Source of the DNA: Pararobbsia alpina_A
GTDB lineage: Bacteria > Pseudomonadota > Gammaproteobacteria > Burkholderiales > Burkholderiaceae
DNA: 64,000 nucleotides
NCBI RefSeq assembly: GCF_965118125.1
Contig: NZ_OZ221288.1
Location: forward strand, 434,001-498,000
Direction of reading: 5' to 3'
How positions within the stretch are numbered: position 1 is the first letter of the stretch; every line of letters starts with the position of its first letter. The notes under the pieces were generated by a model. The model worked only from the letters and a program-made list of their open reading frames with translations, had not been told where the DNA came from and ran no database searches. This document shows positions 33,817 through 43,068 of this stretch, piece after piece. Position numbers and translations under genes: made by a program.

Positions 33817-33863
33817 GCTCCTGAGCCTTTTTCATGACCACCCAAAGCAACCGCCTCGACATC

Positions 33864-33887
33864 GTTTGAGACGCCGTTTGAGACGCC
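33864..33887. repeat. Tandem 12-bp duplication
   Basis: GTTTGAGACGCC occurs twice in direct succession in the regulatory gap between the beta-propeller gene and the GntR gene. The gap 33706-34063 otherwise holds the ECF promoter and the GntR operator. Confidence 0.8.
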
Positions 33888-34013
33888 TCTCCAGTCATCA
33901 GATGTATTGTTAATGGATCGGGTCAGATCGTTGTGATGCAGTGCGGAAATTCGCGAGAATCGGGCAATTTACCGGTGATTAACGCTGTGAGTTCGGGTTT
34001 TCCCTGCGTTAAA

Positions 34014-34031
34014 ACATCAGACGTCTGATGT
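34014..34031. promoter_or_regulatory. Perfect 18-bp palindrome, candidate GntR operator
   Basis: ACATCAGACGTCTGATGT is perfectly symmetric and lies 33 bp before the GntR start codon. A partial copy (ATCAGATGT) is at 33898-33906. GntR/HutC-type dimers bind palindromes of this length, so it is probably an autoregulatory site that also controls the mtn operon downstream. Confidence 0.65.
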
Positions 34032-34063
34032 AGAGTGCACTTCACTCACTGGAAAAAAGGCCC

Positions 34064-34783
34064 ATGCGACTGAGTATCGAGCACTCGATGAGCGAGAAGA
34101 TTCAGGAATCGTTGATGGCGATGATTCGTGAACGCGCGCTCAAGCCAGGCGACCAGATTCCGACGGAGCCCGAACTGTGCGAGTTGCTTGGCGTAGGGCG
34201 GTCGAGCTTGCGGGAAGCGGTCGCGCAGATGATTTCGCATGGCCTGCTGTCGCGTCTGCAAGGACGCGGCACCTTCGTCAGGCAGGTGTCGCTCAAGCTT
34301 CAGGGCGGACTCGACGATCTGCTTTCAGTGACCGACATGATTCACGCGGTAGGTGGTGTGCCGTCGACCTGCCGCTTGCAGATGGACCGCATCCAGGCTG
34401 ACGAGACGCTTGCGGACAAGCTGCGATTGCGCGTGGGCGACCCGTGTGTGCGCATCGAACGCGTGCGGTGTGCCGACGACGCGATCGCTGCGTATTGCAT
34501 CGACACCGTGCCGAAGGCCATTTTCGACGCCGCGGATTCGCAGCTCGGAGAGTCGTTGTTTGCAATGTTCGGGCGGGCAGGGCGGCGGCTGTCGCATACG
34601 CACACCTCGATCCAGCCGACCATCCTGACGCAGCGTGACTTGCCTGAGCTGGGTGACAGCATCGGATTGTTTTTACTGCTCGACGAAGTCGACTTCGACG
34701 ATACCGGCGAGCCGATTTGCTACAGCAACGACTACTACAACACCAGCATCTTCAAATTCGACCTGGTCCGCAAAAAGCGCTAA
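34064..34783 (+). CDS. GntR-family (HutC/UTRA-type) regulator of the mtn/rbs/dha cluster
   Basis: A 239-residue regulator. The winged helix covers residues about 9-75 (IQESLMAMIRERALKPGDQIPTEPELCELLGVGRSSLREAVAQMISHGLLSRLQGRGTFV). The C-terminal half is a UTRA-like effector domain (RLRVGDPCVRIERVRCADDAIAAYCIDTVP). It is the first gene before mtnK (27-bp gap). A perfect palindrome precedes it. The likely effector is a sugar phosphate or the sugar taken up by the cluster. Confidence 0.9.
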   Translation: MRLSIEHSMSEKIQESLMAMIRERALKPGDQIPTEPELCELLGVGRSSLREAVAQMISHGLLSRLQGRGTFVRQVSLKLQGGLDDLLSVTDMIHAVGGVPSTCRLQMDRIQADETLADKLRLRVGDPCVRIERVRCADDAIAAYCIDTVPKAIFDAADSQLGESLFAMFGRAGRRLSHTHTSIQPTILTQRDLPELGDSIGLFLLLDEVDFDDTGEPICYSNDYYNTSIFKFDLVRKKR

Positions 34784-34810
34784 GACCGAATCGAACATGG
34801 AGGAGACGCC

Positions 34811-36169
34811 ATGGAGTTTGAAGCAATGAGCTCGTCCGAGCTCTCTGCGTATTTACGTGCCGTACCCGCGCTGAGCGCGCTGCTCGACGACCCGGACGAG
34901 CTCGATATCGCCGAGGTCGGCGATGGCAATCTGAATTTCGTCTACTTTGCGACGAACGTGCGCGCGCCGGCGAAGAGCGTCGTCGTCAAGCAGGCGCCGC
35001 CGTTTTTGCGGTTGGCCGGCAAGACATGGCCGCTCACGCGGCACCGCATGGAGCGCGAAGTCGGAGCGCTGCGCCGCTTTGCCGCGCTGTGTCCCGAGCA
35101 CGTGCCCAAGGTGTTTCATGCCGACAGTGGCCTGTTTCTCGTGGTCATGCAGCGACTGATGACGCACCGGATACTGCGGCAAGGCCTGATGGACGGCGTC
35201 GTCTATCCGCGCCTCGCCGATCATATGTCGACGTATCTCGCGCACACGCTGTTTTTCGGCTCTGACCTGTTTCTTGCGCCGGATGTGAAGAAGCAGGCCG
35301 TGAGGGCATCGATCAATGTCGAACTCTGCAAGATCACCGAAGACCTCGTCTTCACGTATCCGTTTGAAGACCACCCTTCGAACATCTACAACCCTGCATT
35401 GCCGCGCACGGAGATCGAACGCCTCTGGCGCTCGCCCAAGGTCCGTTCGGTCGTCGGGGAAATGAAGTGGACGTTCATGAATGCGGCAGAGACCTTGCTG
35501 CATGGCGATCTGCACACCGGCTCGATCATGGTCAACGAGGACGAGACGTATGTGATCGATCCCGAGTTCGCGTTTTATGGGCCGATGGGATTCGACATTG
35601 GAGCGCTGCTCGCGAACCTGCTGCTCGCGTTCTTCTCGCGCGAGTGGCACGACCGTCCCGATGCGCATGCCGTTGCAAGCACGATGGCCGCGCATCAGGC
35701 AGTGGCACGTGATCTGGCCACCGCGACAAAAGAGGGCGCGCAAATTGCATCGGCTCCGGGCACAGATCGCATCCGCTATCAGGACTGGCTGCTCGATCAG
35801 ATGACGTCGATCTGGAACCAGTTCGAAAGCAAGTTCGACGGACTCTGGCGTGAGCATGAAGGCCGCCGCAACAGCCATTTTATTGGCGACGATTTCTCAA
35901 ACGATTGCGCGGCTGCGTTCCGTGCCCGTTTCCTCAAGAAGCTGCTTGCGCAGACGCTTGGCTTTGCAGGCTGCAAGATGGTGCGCCGCGTGCTGGGCAT
36001 GGCGAAGGTCGCCGATATTACGAGCATTCCGGATGAGGCCGTTCGCGCGCGCGTCGAAACACGCTGTCTGCGTTGCGCGGAATCGTTGCTGCTCGAGCAC
36101 GAATCAATCGGGTCGATCGAAGAGGTCGCTGCGCTTGCGCGCAGCATTCAAGCCACCTTCCGGGCATAG
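34811..36169 (+). CDS. mtnK: S-methyl-5-thioribose kinase (5-deoxyribose kinase activity possible)
   Basis: A 452-residue aminoglycoside phosphotransferase-fold kinase. The catalytic loop is LLHGDLHTGSIMV with Asp233, and the metal ligands are in DPEFAFYGPMGFDIGALL with Asp250 and Glu252. These are the positions described for Bacillus MtnK. It phosphorylates 5-methylthioribose at C1 using ATP. In DHAP-shunt organisms the same enzyme also phosphorylates 5-deoxyribose. GGAGGAG precedes the ATG. It lies in a cluster with mtnA, an aldolase and a ribose-type importer, which is the salvage route without the full methionine-regenerating pathway. Confidence 0.93.
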   Translation: MEFEAMSSSELSAYLRAVPALSALLDDPDELDIAEVGDGNLNFVYFATNVRAPAKSVVVKQAPPFLRLAGKTWPLTRHRMEREVGALRRFAALCPEHVPKVFHADSGLFLVVMQRLMTHRILRQGLMDGVVYPRLADHMSTYLAHTLFFGSDLFLAPDVKKQAVRASINVELCKITEDLVFTYPFEDHPSNIYNPALPRTEIERLWRSPKVRSVVGEMKWTFMNAAETLLHGDLHTGSIMVNEDETYVIDPEFAFYGPMGFDIGALLANLLLAFFSREWHDRPDAHAVASTMAAHQAVARDLATATKEGAQIASAPGTDRIRYQDWLLDQMTSIWNQFESKFDGLWREHEGRRNSHFIGDDFSNDCAAAFRARFLKKLLAQTLGFAGCKMVRRVLGMAKVADITSIPDEAVRARVETRCLRCAESLLLEHESIGSIEEVAALARSIQATFRA

Positions 36170-36270
36170 GGTCAGAAAGGATGAAAAAAGTGAGGCATGG
36201 CCCGCGCGGAAAGCCCTGCATGACACTGACCGAACCCACGCAGGCGCAGTGTGATCGCGCCTGAGAAATC

Positions 36271-36310
36271 GACAGACATGGACGGACATGGACAGACATC
36301 GACCGACATC
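36271..36310. repeat. Four-unit 10-bp tandem repeat upstream of mtnA
   Basis: GAC-N-GACAT-(G/C) units follow each other at 36271, 36281, 36291 and 36301. A 10-bp period is not a multiple of three, which argues that this stretch is not coding and that mtnA starts later, at 36368. Confidence 0.85.
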
Positions 36311-36367
36311 GACATGCTGGAAGCACCATTGAATACGACACTCGACTTGCCGCTTTCCGGAGACCGC

Positions 36368-37438
36368 ATGATTGCGCCGTCCCTTTTGTCGAACCTGCCC
36401 GCGACGCTCGTCTGGGAAGACGACACCTTACGCATTCTTGACCAACGCCGCCTGCCCGGAGAAACGGTAGTCGAGACGGTTGCTACGGCCGAGGCCGTCT
36501 GGCGCGCGATCCATGAGCTGCGCGTGCGCGGCGCGCCTGCCATCGGCGTGGCCGCGGCATATGGACTGTGCGTCGCCATGCAACCGTATCGCGATACCGC
36601 GATCGATGCGTTTCGTGACCGCCTGACCGAACGTGCGGCGTATCTCGACAGCGCCCGCCCGACCGCGGTCAATCTCGGCTGGGGCCTCAAACGCATGCTG
36701 TCAGCGGCGCAGCGCCACAACGCGACGACATCACTCGAGTTGTACGACGCGCTGGTCGCGGAAGCCCGCTGCATTCATGAGGAAGACCGGTTGCTATGCG
36801 AGCAGATTGGCCGGCATGGCCTGTCGCTGATCAAGCCGAATATGGGCGTGCTCACGCACTGCAATGCGGGTGCGCTGGCTACGACGGGTCTCGGCACCGC
36901 GACTGCACCGCTTTATCTCGCGCATCACGAAGGCAGGCCGTTTCGCGTCTATGCGGACGAAACGCGGCCTTTGCTTCAGGGCGCCCGTTTGACGGCTTAC
37001 GAATTGCAGGTAGCCGGTATTGACGTCACCTTGATCACCGATGGCATGGCGGCGTCGATGATGTCGCAGGGCTTGATCGACCTCGTGATCGTCGGCGCCG
37101 ATCGTGTCGCAGCGAACGGAGACTTCGCCAACAAGATCGGCACGCTGAGCCTCGCGATCGCGTGCAAGCACTTCAATGTGCCGTTCTACGTGGCATGCCC
37201 GTCTTCGACGCTCGATCTCGAGACACCCGACGGCCGCTCGATCGTCATCGAGGAACGCGGCGCCGCGGAGGTCACGTCGTTCGGTGCTCGCCCGACCGCG
37301 CCCACGGGCATCAAGGTCCGCAACCCGGCTTTCGACGTGACGCCGCACACCCTGGTGACGGGATATGTGACTGAACTCGGGATCGTGAGCGAGCCGTATG
37401 GTCAGAACCTCGCGTCGATGTTCGGAGCGCATCGATGA
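36368..37438 (+). CDS. mtnA: S-methyl-5-thioribose-1-phosphate isomerase
   Basis: A 356-residue eIF2B-related isomerase. The ATG at 36368 follows GGAG at a good distance; the open frame reaches back to a GTG at 36251 through the 10-bp repeat and is not needed. Catalytic residues are Cys165 (VLTHCNAGALAT) and Asp245 (IVGADRVAANGD). RVRGAPAIGVAAAYGL is the phosphate loop. It converts methylthioribose-1-phosphate (or 5-deoxyribose-1-phosphate) to the ribulose-1-phosphate form. The stop overlaps the aldolase start (ATGA), so the product is passed directly to the aldolase. Confidence 0.95.
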   Translation: MIAPSLLSNLPATLVWEDDTLRILDQRRLPGETVVETVATAEAVWRAIHELRVRGAPAIGVAAAYGLCVAMQPYRDTAIDAFRDRLTERAAYLDSARPTAVNLGWGLKRMLSAAQRHNATTSLELYDALVAEARCIHEEDRLLCEQIGRHGLSLIKPNMGVLTHCNAGALATTGLGTATAPLYLAHHEGRPFRVYADETRPLLQGARLTAYELQVAGIDVTLITDGMAASMMSQGLIDLVIVGADRVAANGDFANKIGTLSLAIACKHFNVPFYVACPSSTLDLETPDGRSIVIEERGAAEVTSFGARPTAPTGIKVRNPAFDVTPHTLVTGYVTELGIVSEPYGQNLASMFGAHR

Positions 37439-38130
37439 GCCCAACGTCCGGTGCCGACACGGAACGCGTCTTGCGCAACGAGATTGTTGCGACGGCGCGT
37501 GAAATGAACCGGCTCGGCATCAATCAGGGCACGTCGGGCAATGTCAGCGCCCGGTGGCGCGATGGATTGCTGATCACGCCGAGCGGGATTCCGGCGCAGG
37601 CTTTGTCGGCCGAGGCCATCGTCTGGCTGCCGATGGATGTCGAGCCGGATTCGCCCGTGTTCGAGACGAGCCGGCCGTCGAGTGAATGGCGTTTTCATCG
37701 GGACATCCTGCAGCATCGGACGGATGTTCACGCCGTCGTGCATACGCATTCGACGGCGGCGACGGCTGTTTCGATTCATGAGCGCGGTATTCCGGCGATC
37801 CACTACATGGTGACTGCGGCCGGTGGCGATTCGATTCGCTGCGCGCCGTACGCGACATTCGGCACGCAGGCGTTGTCGGACCACGCGATCGAGGCGCTCG
37901 AAGCGCGTACGGCCTGCCTGCTTGCGCACCATGGCGTGATCGCGATCGGCCGCGACCTGTCGCGCGCGCTGTGGCTGGCCAACGAAGTCGAGGTATTGGC
38001 AAAACAGTATCTGCTCGCGTTGCAGATGGGCGAGCCGCCGTTGCTGTCTGACGAAGCGATTCGTGAGGCCATCGACCGATTCAAGACGTACGGACCGCGC
38101 AAGCCGGCGGCAGACGGGCAGGGACACTGA
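37435..38130 (+). CDS. Class II (FucA/AraD-type) aldolase, probable 5-deoxyribulose/methylthioribulose-1-phosphate aldolase
   Basis: A 231-residue zinc aldolase of the fuculose-1-phosphate family. Metal ligands are His103 and His105 (VVHTHSTAATA) and His165 or 166 (LLAHHGVIAIG). Glu84 (SSEWRFH) is the likely catalytic acid. GTSGNVSARW is the phosphate-binding loop. Because it is coupled to mtnA, its substrate is probably methylthioribulose- or 5-deoxyribulose-1-phosphate, giving DHAP plus an aldehyde, as in the DHAP shunt. An mtnB-type dehydratase is an alternative within the same superfamily, but the full MtnB/C/D set is absent here. Confidence 0.85.
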   Translation: MSPTSGADTERVLRNEIVATAREMNRLGINQGTSGNVSARWRDGLLITPSGIPAQALSAEAIVWLPMDVEPDSPVFETSRPSSEWRFHRDILQHRTDVHAVVHTHSTAATAVSIHERGIPAIHYMVTAAGGDSIRCAPYATFGTQALSDHAIEALEARTACLLAHHGVIAIGRDLSRALWLANEVEVLAKQYLLALQMGEPPLLSDEAIREAIDRFKTYGPRKPAADGQGH

Positions 38131-38267
38131 ACGCGCGCAGCGAGCGTCTGGCGGCACGGAGGTCCGACCTCCGCGGCGGCGTCGATTGGAGCATTGGGGT
38201 TGTAGCGTTGTCTTGCCGGATCACACAGCGTCCGGTGTGCACGATAACTTGAACAATGGAGACAGTT

Positions 38268-39380
38268 ATGGCATCGCAAGTATTCAGCCTTCCTACGCAT
38301 CATCCTTTAAGCCGCTCGGTCGGCGCCGTCTTGCTTTGCGCGGCCGCAGCACTGGCAGGCTGTTCAAAGAGTGAGTCGCCGTCGTCGTCGGGTTCGGCGG
38401 CCAGCGACGCGGCCGCCAGCGCTGCCGCTGCGCCGGCAAGCGCGCCGGCAGCCGCCGCAGCGGGAGGCAAGCAAAAGATCGGCTTCTCGATCGCGACGCT
38501 GAACAACGCGTTCTTTGTCGGGCTCAAGCTTGGCGTTGAAAAGGGCGCCAAGGATCAGGGTTTCGATCTGGTCCAGACGAATGCCAATGGCGACGCGCAG
38601 CAGCAGGTCAACGATGCGACCAACCTGCTGAGCCAGGGCATCACGGCGCTTGTGCTCAACCCGATCGATTCGAAAGCGATCATCCCGGCTGTCGAGAAAG
38701 CCAATCAGATGGGCATTCCGGTCTACACGCTCGATCGCGGTTCGGACGGCGGCAAGATCACTTCATTTGTGGCGTCCGACAACGTCGCGCTTGGCGCGAC
38801 CGGCGCGAAATGGATTGCCGACCAGCTCAAGGCCCGCTATGGCTCGCCTAAAGGCAATGTGGTCGATCTGATCGGTCTCGTAGGCACGACGGCTGCGACA
38901 GACCGTGAAAAGGGCTTCAGCGACGAGATGGCGAAGTATCCGGATATCAAGGTCGTCGCACGGCAGGAGGGCGCGTTCGACCAGGAGAAATCGCTTAACG
39001 CGATGACCAATATCCTGCAGAAATTCCCGCAGATCGACGCCGTGTTCGGTGCGAACGATGACAACACGGTCGGCGCGGAAAAGGCGATCGACAACGCGGG
39101 TCGTTACAAGCCGCTGGGTGACAAGGACCACATCATGGTCATCGGCGCGGACGGCACTGCGCAGGCCTTGTCGGCCATTCGCTCAGGCAAGCAAGACGCG
39201 ACGATCTCGCAGAACCCGATCGAGATGGCCGCCAAGTCGCTGAGCTTTATCGCCGACTACGCCGCAAAGAAGGACGTTCCGGCGAACTATGCATGGCCGA
39301 CCATGCTGATCGACAAGTCGAACATCGATTCAGACGAGGTCAAGAAGTACGGCCTGTGGTCCTTGCAGGTCAGTCAGTAA
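38268..39380 (+). CDS. Ribose-type (CUT2) ABC importer substrate-binding lipoprotein
   Basis: A 370-residue protein from the ATG at 38268 (GGAG 7 nt upstream). It is a lipoprotein: hydrophobic segment and lipobox LAGC with Cys32, then a Ser/Ala/Pro-rich linker to about residue 68. The RbsB-like domain begins QKIGFSIATLNNAFFVGLKLGVEKGAKDQGFDLVQTNANGD, with LNPIDSKAIIPAVEKANQMGIPVYTLDRGSDGG typical of furanose/ribose binders. A lipid-anchored RbsB in a Gram-negative is somewhat unusual. The likely ligand is methylthioribose, 5-deoxyribose or ribose. Confidence 0.93.
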   Translation: MASQVFSLPTHHPLSRSVGAVLLCAAAALAGCSKSESPSSSGSAASDAAASAAAAPASAPAAAAAGGKQKIGFSIATLNNAFFVGLKLGVEKGAKDQGFDLVQTNANGDAQQQVNDATNLLSQGITALVLNPIDSKAIIPAVEKANQMGIPVYTLDRGSDGGKITSFVASDNVALGATGAKWIADQLKARYGSPKGNVVDLIGLVGTTAATDREKGFSDEMAKYPDIKVVARQEGAFDQEKSLNAMTNILQKFPQIDAVFGANDDNTVGAEKAIDNAGRYKPLGDKDHIMVIGADGTAQALSAIRSGKQDATISQNPIEMAAKSLSFIADYAAKKDVPANYAWPTMLIDKSNIDSDEVKKYGLWSLQVSQ

Positions 39381-39453
39381 GCAGGTTGCAGGAAGGTCGC
39401 GCACCGCTGAGTGCGGTGCGCGACCCCGGGTCGTTCAACGCGGAAGATCGGTC

Positions 39454-41004
39454 ATGAATGTCGAATCGGCAGTATCCGCACCCTCGGATCGTGCATCACC
39501 CTCAGCGGGATCCGGTGTGCCGTTGTTGAATATGCAGGGCATCGTCAAGAGTTTTCCGGGCGTCAAGGCACTGCGCGGCGTGAGCCTGACGCTGCATGCG
39601 GGCCAGGTGATGGCGATCGTCGGCGAAAACGGCGCTGGAAAATCGTCATTGATCAAGACCCTCTCAGGCGCCTACGAGCCCGACGAAGGCACTATCGATA
39701 TCCGCGGCCATCGCCTCGCACGCGGCACGCACGCCGCCATCGACGCGGGCGTCGCAGTCATCTATCAGGAGTTGTCGCTCGTCAATGACATGACGGTCGC
39801 CGAGAACCTGTTTCTCGGCCGCATGCCGGCTCGATCGGGTTTTGTCGATCGCCGGCGTGCCGACGCGATGGCGCGCGATGCGCTCAGGCAGGTCGGCCTC
39901 GACGAAGTGTCACCGTCGATGAGACTGGGCGACTTGCCGCTGAACAAACGTCAACTTGTCGAAGTGGCGAAGGCGATCGCGCGCAACGCGCAGATTCTCG
40001 TCATGGATGAGCCGACGGCCGCGCTTCAGCATGACGACATCGCGAATCTCTATGCCGTGGTGCGCCGCCTCAAAGCCGCGGGAATGGGCATTATTTTTAT
40101 CTCTCACCATCTCGAAGAGGTCTTCGAGCTGGCCGACTCGGCCGTCGTGATGCGAGACGGCGCCACGGTCGCCGAGCGCCCGATGAGTGCGTGGACCGAG
40201 CAGGACCTCGTGCAGGCCATGGTCGCACGCACGCTCGAGTCGATGTATCCGTGGGAAGCGCGTCTCTATGGGGACGTCATGCTTGAAGTCCGTGACATTG
40301 CGAGTCCGCCGATGGTTCGCCAGGCGAGCTTCAGCGTACGCGCCGGCGAAATCATCGGCATTGCCGGCATTGCCGGCGCGGGGCGTACCGAGTTGCTGAA
40401 GACCATTTTCGGTGCGCTCAAATTGAGTGCGGGACAGATTCTCGTACGTGGCCAGCCGGTATCGATTCATTCGCCGACAGACGGCGTGCGTCACGGCATC
40501 GTCTACACGGCCGAAGATCGCAAGCTCGAAGGCCTCGTGCTCGAAGCCAGCATCGAAGAAAACGTTGCGTTGTCGAGCCTCAAGGCCCTGGCCACAGGAG
40601 GCTTCGTGAGCAACGCGCGCAAACGCAAGCTGGCCCAGGATGCGAGCAAGCGGTTTGCCGTGCGTGCGCCATCCGTCGCGCAGATCACGGGCAACCTCTC
40701 GGGTGGCAATCAGCAGAAGGTGATTCTCGGGCGCGCCACGTCGACGCAGCCCGCCGTGATCATGCTGGATGAGCCGACGCGCGGCATCGATGTCGGCGCA
40801 AAAAGCGAAATCTACGCACACATCATTTCGATGGCGCGCGCGGGCGCTGCCGTGATCATGGTCAGTTCCGAGCTGCCTGAACTGCTCGGCATGTCGGACC
40901 GCGTGCTCGTGATGTATCGCGGGCGCATCGTGACAGAACTCTCGCGCGACGAAGCGGACTCGGAGTCCGTTATCCAATGGGCGACGACAGGAGTGGGAGT
41001 ATGA
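39454..41004 (+). CDS. Ribose-type ABC importer ATPase (tandem nucleotide-binding domains)
   Basis: A 516-residue RbsA-like protein with two ABC domains. Domain 1: Walker A GENGAGKSS near 57-65, Walker B ILVMDEPTAAL. The signature position reads LPLNKRQ, degenerate compared with LSxGxxQ. Domain 2: degenerate Walker A GIAGAGRTELL, but a canonical signature LSGGNQQKVILGR and VIMLDEPTRGID. Together these give one complete ATP site, as in the family. It energises the RbsC-like permease, whose start overlaps its stop. Confidence 0.93.
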   Translation: MNVESAVSAPSDRASPSAGSGVPLLNMQGIVKSFPGVKALRGVSLTLHAGQVMAIVGENGAGKSSLIKTLSGAYEPDEGTIDIRGHRLARGTHAAIDAGVAVIYQELSLVNDMTVAENLFLGRMPARSGFVDRRRADAMARDALRQVGLDEVSPSMRLGDLPLNKRQLVEVAKAIARNAQILVMDEPTAALQHDDIANLYAVVRRLKAAGMGIIFISHHLEEVFELADSAVVMRDGATVAERPMSAWTEQDLVQAMVARTLESMYPWEARLYGDVMLEVRDIASPPMVRQASFSVRAGEIIGIAGIAGAGRTELLKTIFGALKLSAGQILVRGQPVSIHSPTDGVRHGIVYTAEDRKLEGLVLEASIEENVALSSLKALATGGFVSNARKRKLAQDASKRFAVRAPSVAQITGNLSGGNQQKVILGRATSTQPAVIMLDEPTRGIDVGAKSEIYAHIISMARAGAAVIMVSSELPELLGMSDRVLVMYRGRIVTELSRDEADSESVIQWATTGVGV

Positions 41005-42002
41005 CTTCGATGGCAACCAAACAACCCGATCCGGACGCGCTGTCGACGCGCGTGATACGGCAACTTCGCAGCGGCATCGGGCCGCTGTTTGCGGCGCTCG
41101 TGATCATTTGCGTTGCGCTCTCGTTTGCGTCGCCGGAGTTCCTGACGACGAGCACCCTGACCAACATCATGGTGCAGGTGTCGGTGGTCGGCATTGCGGC
41201 GGTGGGCGGCACCTTCGTGATCATCACGTCCGGCATCGACCTGTCGGTAGGCTCGCTTGTCGCGTTGACGGGCATGGTCGCCGCGACGCTCATGGCGGGC
41301 TCGACGCCGGACAACATCGGACTGGGCCTGCTGGGTCTTGTCGTGGCGATCGGTGTCGGCGCGCTGGTCGGCGCACTGAACGGTTTTTCTGTTGCATGGT
41401 TAAGGCTGGTGCCGTTTATCGTGACCCTTGCCGTGATGGCCATGGGCCGCGGCCTGACGCTCGCGATCTCGGATGGACGCACCAAGTTCGATTTTCCGAA
41501 CGTCTTCACGGCGTTCGGCGCGAAGTCGGTCATGGGCTTGCCGGCCCCGATGCTCGTAATGCTGTGCGTGTTCGTCATCGGGCACGTGCTGTTACGCAAG
41601 ACGACGTTCGGCCACCAGGTGTTTGCTGTGGGGGGCAACAAGGAAGCGGCGCGTCTCGCGGGTATCCCCGTGCAGCGCGTGATTTTCCTGACCTATACGC
41701 TCGCGGGCGCGACGGCTGCGATTGCGGGCATCGTGCTTGCCGGCCGGCTCAATTCCGCGTTGCCTTCGGCGGCGAACGGTCTCGAGTTGCAAGTGATCGC
41801 AGGCGTGGTGATCGGCGGCACGTCACTTGCCGGCGGCCGCGGGTCGATCATCGGCACATTTATCGGCGTGGTCCTGATCGGCGTGATCAATGTCGGGCTT
41901 TCGCTGCTCGGTGTGAATCCGTTCTGGACACAGTTTATTCAGGGTGGCGTGATTTTCGCGGCCGTCCTGCTCGATGCATTCAGTCAGCGCCGCAAGCTGT
42001 GA
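41001..42002 (+). CDS. Ribose-type ABC importer permease
   Basis: A 333-residue RbsC-like protein with 8-10 membrane spans, from the ATG overlapping the ATPase stop (ATGA). Family motifs are visible: GIDLSVGSLVALTGMVAATLM near 88 and GRLNSALPSAANGLELQVIAGVVIGGTSLAGGRGSIIGTFIGVVLIGVINVGLSLLG near the C-terminus. It belongs with the preceding binding protein and ATPase. Confidence 0.93.
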   Translation: MTSMATKQPDPDALSTRVIRQLRSGIGPLFAALVIICVALSFASPEFLTTSTLTNIMVQVSVVGIAAVGGTFVIITSGIDLSVGSLVALTGMVAATLMAGSTPDNIGLGLLGLVVAIGVGALVGALNGFSVAWLRLVPFIVTLAVMAMGRGLTLAISDGRTKFDFPNVFTAFGAKSVMGLPAPMLVMLCVFVIGHVLLRKTTFGHQVFAVGGNKEAARLAGIPVQRVIFLTYTLAGATAAIAGIVLAGRLNSALPSAANGLELQVIAGVVIGGTSLAGGRGSIIGTFIGVVLIGVINVGLSLLGVNPFWTQFIQGGVIFAAVLLDAFSQRRKL

Positions 42003-42047
42003 TCGCGCGCCTGTCCCAGTCATAGCAGACCGAACAAGGAGCTTAGT

Positions 42048-43055
42048 GTGAAGAAAATCATTAACCAGCCCGATCAGTTCGTCGATGAGGTCGTCGATGC
42101 ATTGTTCCTCGCGCATCCGGACTGGATCAAGGCGGCCACCGCGGATCGGCGCGCGCTCGTGCGTGCCGATGCGCCAAAGAAGGGCCACGTGGGCATCGTG
42201 ACGGGCGGCGGGTCGGGGCACTTGCCGGGCTTCCTCGGCTACGTCGGCAAAGGCTTGTGCAGCGGTGTCGCGGTCGGCAATGTGTTTTCGTCACCGTCTT
42301 CCGAACAGATTTTCGAAGCGACCAAGGCCGTCGATGGCGGCGCGGGCGTGCTTTATGTCTATGGCAACTACGGCGGTGACGTCTTCAATTTCGATCTCGC
42401 CGCGGATCTGGCCGAGGCCGAATCGATCGACGTCAAGACCGTGCTCCTGACGGACGATGTCGCATCGGCACCGTCCGAGCGCGCGAGTGACCGTCGCGGC
42501 GTCGCCGGCATGGCGTTCGTTTTCAAGTGCGCCGGCGCGGCAGCCGAGCGCGGCGATTCGCTCGACGAGGTCGCGCGTATTGCGGCCAAGGCCAATGCGC
42601 AATGCCGCACGATGGGCGTGGGGCTCTCGCCGACGATCCTTCCGGCGGCGGGCAAGCCAACCTTTACCTTGCCTGACGGCGAAATGGAAATCGGTATCGG
42701 CATCCACGGCGAACCCGGCACGCATCGCGGCAAGCTCGAAACGGCCGATGCGATCGCCGAGCGGCTCGCAAACGAAATCCTCGGCGATCTGAAAGCGCCT
42801 AAAGGCTCGCGCGTGGCCGTCCTCGTCAACGGGCTTGGCGCGACCCCGCTCGAAGAGCTCTATTTGCTCTATCGCCGCACGCACGCGCTGATCGCCGATG
42901 CGGGGCTGACGGTGGCACGCACTTATGTCGGCGAGTATGTGACGAGCCTGGAGATGGCCGGCGCATCGATCACCGTCATGCTGGTCGATGACGAGCTCGA
43001 AGCGTTGCTCGCAGCGCCCGCGAGCTCACCGTTCTACCGTGACTGGCTGCTTTGA
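42048..43055 (+). CDS. dhaK: Dihydroxyacetone kinase subunit DhaK-type
   Basis: A 335-residue DhaK-domain protein with a GTG start at 42048 behind AAGGAG. It has VTGGGSGHLPGFLGYVGKGLCSG near 50-72, GNYGGDVFNFDLA near 109, and His220 in GIGIHGEPGTHRG, the histidine that binds the ketone substrate covalently. It works with DhaL encoded next. Relatives of this stand-alone DhaK/DhaL type use ATP or PTS proteins and can act on dihydroxyacetone or C4-C5 ketoses such as erythrulose. In this cluster the substrate is not obvious because the aldolase should already give DHAP. Confidence 0.9.
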   Translation: MKKIINQPDQFVDEVVDALFLAHPDWIKAATADRRALVRADAPKKGHVGIVTGGGSGHLPGFLGYVGKGLCSGVAVGNVFSSPSSEQIFEATKAVDGGAGVLYVYGNYGGDVFNFDLAADLAEAESIDVKTVLLTDDVASAPSERASDRRGVAGMAFVFKCAGAAAERGDSLDEVARIAAKANAQCRTMGVGLSPTILPAAGKPTFTLPDGEMEIGIGIHGEPGTHRGKLETADAIAERLANEILGDLKAPKGSRVAVLVNGLGATPLEELYLLYRRTHALIADAGLTVARTYVGEYVTSLEMAGASITVMLVDDELEALLAAPASSPFYRDWLL

Positions 43056-43068
43056 ACAGGGAGGGGCG

